DNA of 64,000 nt from Sorghum bicolor. Taxonomy: Eukaryota > Streptophyta > Magnoliopsida > Poales > Poaceae. The notes beneath the pieces are model-generated. The model was not told where the DNA came from. It made no database searches and saw only the letters and a list, made by a program, of their open reading frames with translations. The stretch covers positions 23,766,071 through 23,830,070 of the forward strand of contig NC_012878.2 of assembly GCF_000003195.3 (NCBI RefSeq). The letters run 5' to 3'. This document shows positions 59,412-64,000 of the stretch, in pieces; the first letter of the stretch is position 1, and each line of letters opens with the position of its first letter. The position numbers were made by a program, and so were the translations under genes.

Positions 59412-60605
59412 TGTTGACGGTCCTTAAGTACCAAATATAATCATCAAATAAATAAAGAAAAGGATCCAAATGCAACCAACACCCAGACTTAGGGTTTTAT
59501 CTGACAGAATTCCACGAGTTTTGGTGTTTGTCTATTTCTGCAGGAGGTTACCAGGAAATACGGAAGAAAGGCCCACACGTCGGGTTTACATAGAGATATT
59601 AACGTGCCGCGCAATTTTCTATCATCTAGAAGACTCGAGAAGCCACGGGAACGAACGGGAAGGTGATCGGGCCCGGGGGCAGGGCGCCCGCCCTGACCTA
59701 GATTCGTTTCAGAACTCTCTTCGCGGACCAAGCTCCACTGACCTAAAGGATCAAGGATAACCGTCCAATCAATGTCGGTTTGATCCAATGGCTCAGTTCA
59801 CTTGAGGGGACTATAAAACCAGACCCCCTGGCCCTGGAAGAGACAAGTTCATCATAGAGTTGAGAGTTGCCCTCGAAGGAATACCTCTCCTCTAAATAAA
59901 TATTTATTTTAGGCTTAGCATTCAATGTGAGTAGAATTAGATCTTCTAGTTTCTACTAGATTGAGAGAGATAGAGTGGAGGTGTAGATCGGAGGAAGCCC
60001 GGCCTGTCGGTGTCTACTCCGAGGTTGTACCTGCGGGATCAAGTCTTCTAACCTGAGGCTTGCTCCTAGGATTCTTTAGTAATTCGACTTCTAATTCTTT
60101 TAAGTTCTTGTTTTATTGTTCTTTGGTTTATGAGTTTACTTTAATATCTTCTGGTTGAGTTTAGAGTAATCATTGCTAGCGTAAACGTGGTGTTTGGGCT
60201 AGGGTACTCTTAGATATCCCTTGACTAGCTGGACCGTGGTAGTAGCGAGAAACGTGACATTTCCAAGTTACCTTTGCAGACCATATCTCGTTAGCAGGAA
60301 GGGTAGGGTTTATAGGTGCGGGTCGAACATCCTTTGTGGTGTCTAGATTCCGTAAGCTTCCCCAATAGAACAGTAGATCATCCTTACCAAAGTTAGAACG
60401 AGACTATGGTTGCAGTCTTCTCTATACATCGCTCACATCGAGAAACATTCTTTGTAGCCTAAAGGGTAGTAGAAATAGATTTGGCTAGTCAGATGCACGC
60501 TTTCTCCCAGTGGTAAAAATATAAATACGATACTCTCGGGTGAAATGCTTACCAATATCCGTGTGCTTGCGGATCATTTTCTGATGGCGTTACCAAATAT
60601 CGACA
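59412..60605 (+). repeat. 3' LTR of element C
   Basis: 1,194 bp, ending ATCGACA (mutated from ATCAACA). It is 31 bp shorter than the 5' LTR: one of the two GGGCGCCCGCCCT copies and its spacer (about 20 bp) is missing, and 11 bp are missing before CGGGTGAAATG. U5 motif is GTGTGCTTGCGG (60561-60572), one C-to-T change. Confidence 0.93.
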
Positions 60606-61423
60606 CACGTCTAATCTATTAATTACTACTCTAGCATTGCAAAGACTAGAGCACTTGATGCAAGCAGGAATCCAATAAATAACTTGAATGTAAATAAAAG
60701 TAATTAATGAACTCAGGAATTATGAATTCAAGAACCTAGAGAACGATGAAGAATGAACCAGTTGCTACAAAAGTACAATGTTGAGGAAGATCTGACAGAT
60801 CCGGCTCCTCCTCCGCTCTCCTCTTCTCTCTCCCTATTTTCTAGATTACAATTACAACTAACTAGAACTAGAACTAGAGGAACTAGAACTAGAACTAGAT
60901 GAACTAGAGGCATCCTCTCTACTTGGATGAATAAATGAAACCCTAGCTTTGATTCAGTAGAAGAGGTATGTTCTCCACGGGCCAGGGGGCCTGCTTATAT
61001 AGTCCTTTCAGATGAATCTGGGCCGTCGGATCAAACTGACATTGATTGAACGGTTATCCTTGATCCTTTAGGTCGGTGGAGCATGATCCCCGAAGTGGAC
61101 TCTGATTGGGCACCACAGGAGGGTGGGCGCCCTAGTCCCTTGGGCGGGCTCCCTGGGCAAGGCCCCGTTCTGCCTCTGCTTCGTTCCCGTGGCTTCTGGA
61201 GTCTTCTAGATGGTAGAAAATTGCACGGCTCGTTAATATCTCTATGTAATCCCGACATGTGGGCCTTTCTTCCATATTTCTTGATAACCCCCTGCAGAAA
61301 TAGACAAACACCAAAACTCGTGGAATTCTGTCAGAAGAAACCCTAAGTCTGGGTGTTGGTTACATATAGGTCCTTTTCTATGACTAGTTGTTGGTTAAAT
61401 GTGAGCATTAAGGACCGTCAACA
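60606..61423 (-). repeat. 5' LTR of element B, outer part
   Basis: Continuation of 37424-37848 after C, collinear with 30786-31590. TATA at 60994-61003. It ends GGACCGTCAACA at 61423, then GTATA. The first five bases (CACGT) are C's target copy. Confidence 0.93.
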
Positions 61424-61697
61424 GTATATGCGTATACTCTTTGGTCTTTATCACATTTAATATTTCAACTTGCGGCCTAAGTGGTAATAGAATTTGATTA
61501 AGGCTTGTTAATTCATACCTCTCTTCCCATTGGGAAGAGGATGACGGGGTGTGATGCTCGGAAGGTGATGGCAGATCGATGTCTATCCCAGAACCGGCAC
61601 GTGAAGGTGCTTGAGATGACAAATGGCTCCTGGTGCCGTGGAATGAAAGTGTCCTCCCGATGCTCCCAAGTGCTCCTCCAACATAGCGATTCATCAT
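61424..61697 (-). pseudogene. H ORF1 N-terminal part
   Basis: Minus-strand frame opening MMNRYVGGALGSIGRTL, Ser/Pro-rich, reaching the B insertion at EYTHI. It continues in frame at 30364 once B is removed. It starts about 125 nt from the PBS-like site, so ORF1 takes the place where gag would be. Resembles the N-terminus of Athila ORF1 genes. Confidence 0.55.
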
Positions 61698-61822
61698 GTT
61701 GTTGGCAAATCTTAACGCACACCGGCTAGAGTAAGATGTGACAAGTATGTAGAAATGGTGGCGCCTAACCAGCTCTGCTTAAATGCAAGCCTGAGTTGTT
61801 ACTAAGATAGGTTGTCAGGCTA

Positions 61823-61840
61823 CCCTAAGCAACGGCTCCA
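61823..61840 (-). other. Degenerate primer-binding site of H
   Basis: The minus strand reads TGGAGCCGTTGCTTAGGG, 13 of 18 identical to the tRNA-Asp PBS. Confidence 0.5.
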
Positions 61841-61848
61841 GAAATGCT

Positions 61849-62590
61849 AAGCAATGCTAAGCTCTAGCGATGACGCAAGATGTACCTGGGTTAACTCTGC
61901 AAGCGCACAGATACTGATGTAGCACTTCGACCATGGTGAGTATCTGTGGTGTCATGATTTATAGTTCATCCAAGGGAAAGCGTGCTAGAGGAGGTAGCAT
62001 GGAAGAGAAATCCTATCCCAGCTAGGATCAACTAAGGTAGTGAGTTAACGAAGACGTAGAGGAAGGTTGATGTGGTTCTAGATAAACCTAAGATAACTAG
62101 TGTAGTGTAGCTAGGTGGGAGGACAACGAGTGAGAAAAGACTCCTATGACTCTAACTTTACTCCTGTGAACCAATCTAATCTAGTAGCGGACACACACTA
62201 ACGTCGCTAAACTTAACTGCTTGTTTGCAATAGGAGGACGAAACTCCTATCCAAGTGGACTCGTTTCTGATGGCCGCCTACAGACCATACCCAACGTGAA
62301 TAGAACCTACTAGGAAGCAGAGACCTGTCACACTTCGCCGCCGTCCGCTATCACGTTTGATACGGTGGTATTCAAGGGCAGGCTTTAGTCTAAGCACCAC
62401 GCTTATGCTAACTCCTACTACTCAGACTAAGTATACGACCTAGTCCAAGTACCGTATTACCGGCAGAGAAAACAACCTAAGCACATATGACTAACTTAGC
62501 TAGTATATAACTACTATAAGACAGTCTAGGACACTACAATAGAATATTGCATTAAGTGATGAGACCATACCAAGGCAATCAACATTCAAG
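61849..62590 (-). repeat. 5' LTR-like fragment next to H
   Basis: Keeps the U5 motif GTGCGCTTGCAG (61897-61908) and the general layout of the superfamily LTRs. It differs clearly from H's 3' LTR at 26529 and is truncated on the right near 62590, where J begins. The exact border is not visible. No gene. Confidence 0.5.
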
Positions 62591-62602
62591 GATCCACTCA
62601 AG

Positions 62603-63262
62603 GTGAAAGCTAAACTTAACTCCAAATCATTTAGGTATCCACATACAAGGCTACTACTTGGTTTATATGATTATAGATTCAAACACCTTGCTATCATGGA
62701 ACAAGAAGATTGCGATGTTATCACAACATTACAAACCGATGGCCTATCACAACTCTTTGGATCAGAAGAGTTAGAGTCGAGGATGACTCCTTTTCAAGAG
62801 GGGGAGGATGATGAGGACATCCCAGCTATGCACGCTCGTTTAAGTCCTGCTACACATCAAGGTCAACTTACAATAAGCCATGCCAAGAAGCTACAACAAG
62901 AGGTCCACTCGCTACTTTGTGAGATTCATTTTAATATTAATGAGAATTATATAGTACCTAAGTGTTGTACCTTGATTGTACTCAGGTATATAGAAGAAGA
63001 GAAGAATGAATCAGACCCTGAAGACAGACTAGCAAATCGGATCACTAGAGTGAAGAACGGACCAGTGCAAGTCCCTGACAGACTAGCAAAACAGACCAGT
63101 AGAGTCAAGAACGGACCCAAGCAAAAATATCTTCATAACCTTTTACTCACAAAAGCTATGAAGGCCCATGAGGACTTGTTGGAAAGCTTGTCGAGTATGC
63201 TTTCCAATGCCTCAAGTCTCATCTCATTTGGACGTCGTAATCAAGAGTTATGCTTGGATTAG
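62603..63262 (+). pseudogene. Polyprotein C-terminal tail, element J
   Basis: A 219-codon open frame. The middle (FQEGEDDEDIP, then ISHAKKLQQEVHSLLCEIHF) resembles the post-integrase tail of grass Ty3/gypsy polyproteins, where an ITR(S/A)RAKKLQQEV string is usual. DRLAN-RVKNGP is duplicated (residues 141-155 and 159-173). Reverse transcriptase and integrase are absent, so this is the 3' end of a pol gene whose 5' part was lost at the junction with H. The methionine start is only the first in the frame. Confidence 0.5.
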
Positions 63263-64000
63263 TCAAGTCTGCTCAGAAGGTCAACAGTTTGTCGTGACAG
63301 AATGTTGGTACAACTTGCCGTGCAAAACTGTACCAATCTACAACGTTTCGTGGTGCATGGCATACATTACTGGAAATCTCTTGGAGTCTAGTTTCACACC
63401 CAAGAAACGGTTTATCATTTGGACTTCCCAATAAGAAGTTATGGTCAGTTTATTGGAAACTGCTCTTGAGGCCAAGAGTCACGCGAAGCCAGTTCGGAAA
63501 TCCATTCTGTGGGGACCTTTCACATTGCCTTCCCTTAGAAACTCTGTTTCATTTTCATACCTATCTAGGAGGATTGTTTCTAGTATAAATATCCCCTACC
63601 TCTAAGCTATTAGCAACTTTTGATTATTTGATAAACTACATGATATTGCAGCCGCGCTGCTGAGTGCCTTACTCAACCTTTGTTCTTTCTTGTTCTTTTT
63701 AGAATTGTGAAGTGAATCCTCTAGGTTCCCCTACTTTGTGTTCTACGGCTTCCGTTCGGCTGCACCGTATTGTGTGGATTAGTTTCGGATTGTGGTTCTG
63801 CGGTCGTTCGGAGATCGAGTCGAAGTCTTCACGGTTTTGGTGCCTCTCTCCCCGTTGCTTGGTCGCATCCAGCCTTTGTCAGGTATAAAGCTAGTTATCC
63901 GCTGTTCGCAGCAAGTTATCCTTGTTCTTTTGTTCATATCGGTAGCCTATCACTAAGTAAATACTTAGAAAAGTAAAAGAAAAGTAAATATATTAAATAC
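63263..64000 (+). repeat. 3' region and LTR part of element J, cut by window edge
   Basis: No gene. It contains a TATA box (TATAAATA, 63584-63591) with pyrimidine-rich and GT-rich sequence downstream, as in an LTR promoter region. An open frame at 63168-63434 overlaps the tail in another frame (SWCMAYITGNLLES). The LTR start cannot be fixed without a second copy. Confidence 0.45.
63584..63591 (+). promoter_or_regulatory. TATA box of element J LTR
   Basis: TATAAATA followed by CCCCTACCTC. Likely core promoter of the LTR. Confidence 0.45.

Larger units (their letters stand above)
37849..60605 (+). mobile_element. LTR retrotransposon C (non-autonomous), split by D
   Basis: Plus-strand element within B's 5' LTR. 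It has a perfect 5-bp target duplication CACGT (37844-37848 and 60606-60610). The 5' LTR is 37849-39073, the 3' LTR is 59412-60605, the PBS 39082-39099 and the polypurine tract 59396-59411. After removing D the interior is about 5.1 kb and carries only gag and protease remnants, with no reverse transcriptase or integrase. Confidence 0.93.
30365..61423 (-). mobile_element. Athila-like Ty3/gypsy retrotransposon B, split by C
   Basis: Minus-strand gag-pol element inserted into H ORF1. Flanks are GTGTA (30360-30364) and GTATA (61424-61428), a 5-bp target duplication with one change. The 3' LTR is 30365-31590, and the 5' LTR is 37424-37848 plus 60611-61423. Without C it is about 8.3 kb. The coding region has several stops and frameshifts, and the integrase lost two of three catalytic residues. 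LTR divergence is about 4% by eye over the first 425 bp. Confidence 0.9.

Overview
The window is repeat DNA from a large plant nuclear genome, most likely a grass and probably a panicoid. The evidence is grass-type Athila-like Ty3/gypsy polyproteins, primer-binding sites complementary to plant tRNA-Asp, CACTA transposons with the grass-typical TTTAGCACCGG subterminal motif, and no host gene, tRNA or rRNA gene that I can support. One assembly gap (603 N) lies at 45121-45723.

Region by region. (1) 1-9305 is a minus-strand, non-autonomous LTR element (F). Its 3' LTR runs off the left edge, and a 2.8-kb CACTA element (877-3642) with a CCC target duplication sits inside it. (2) 7018-14998 is a near-perfect 8-kb foldback: two 3,643-bp arms around a 695-bp spacer, with coordinates mirrored exactly (the sum is 22016) and each arm carrying one LTR and one tRNA-Asp PBS. 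(3) 14999-17043 plus 26415-26528 is a relic element (G), split by element A. (4) 17044-26414 is element A, a complete minus-strand Athila-like retrotransposon with 1,234-bp LTRs about 1.5% apart by eye and a GTTTG target duplication. Its gag-pol is broken by stops and frameshifts, and it has an extra 3' ORF. (5) 26529-30364 plus 61424-about 62590 is element H, which carries an Athila ORF1-like gene. (6) 30365-61423 is element B, a minus-strand gag-pol element inserted in H's ORF1. B's 5' LTR is split by element C (37849-60605, plus strand, CACGT target duplication). C is split by element D (42772-58046, minus strand, about 3.3-kb LTRs and a 2-kb non-coding interior). D's 3' LTR is split by a CACTA transposon E (44564-52276, plus strand). 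(7) 62591-64000 is the 3' end of another element (J) with an LTR promoter running off the right edge.

The nesting gives a relative order: G before H, H before B, B before C, C before D, D before E, and G before A. Elements F, G, H, A, B and C are one superfamily of autonomous (A, B) and non-autonomous (F, G, H, C) members. They share LTR termini of the type TGTTGACGG...CAACA, a tRNA-Asp PBS and an invariant U5 palindrome. They also share a 1-1.7 kb non-coding 3' module bounded by two look-alike polypurine tracts. The internal tract sits in a G-rich/C-rich hairpin, and its sequence variant matches the 3' tract of the same element. A palindrome (GGACA..TGTCC) inside the module varies with paired changes that preserve the stem. 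I regard this shared cis-acting architecture, together with the 8-kb foldback, as the most unusual content.

Working together: A- or B-type elements would have supplied Gag, reverse transcriptase and integrase, and F, G, H and C could have been mobilised in trans through the shared cis signals. Every coding copy here is damaged, so this window shows past rather than present activity.
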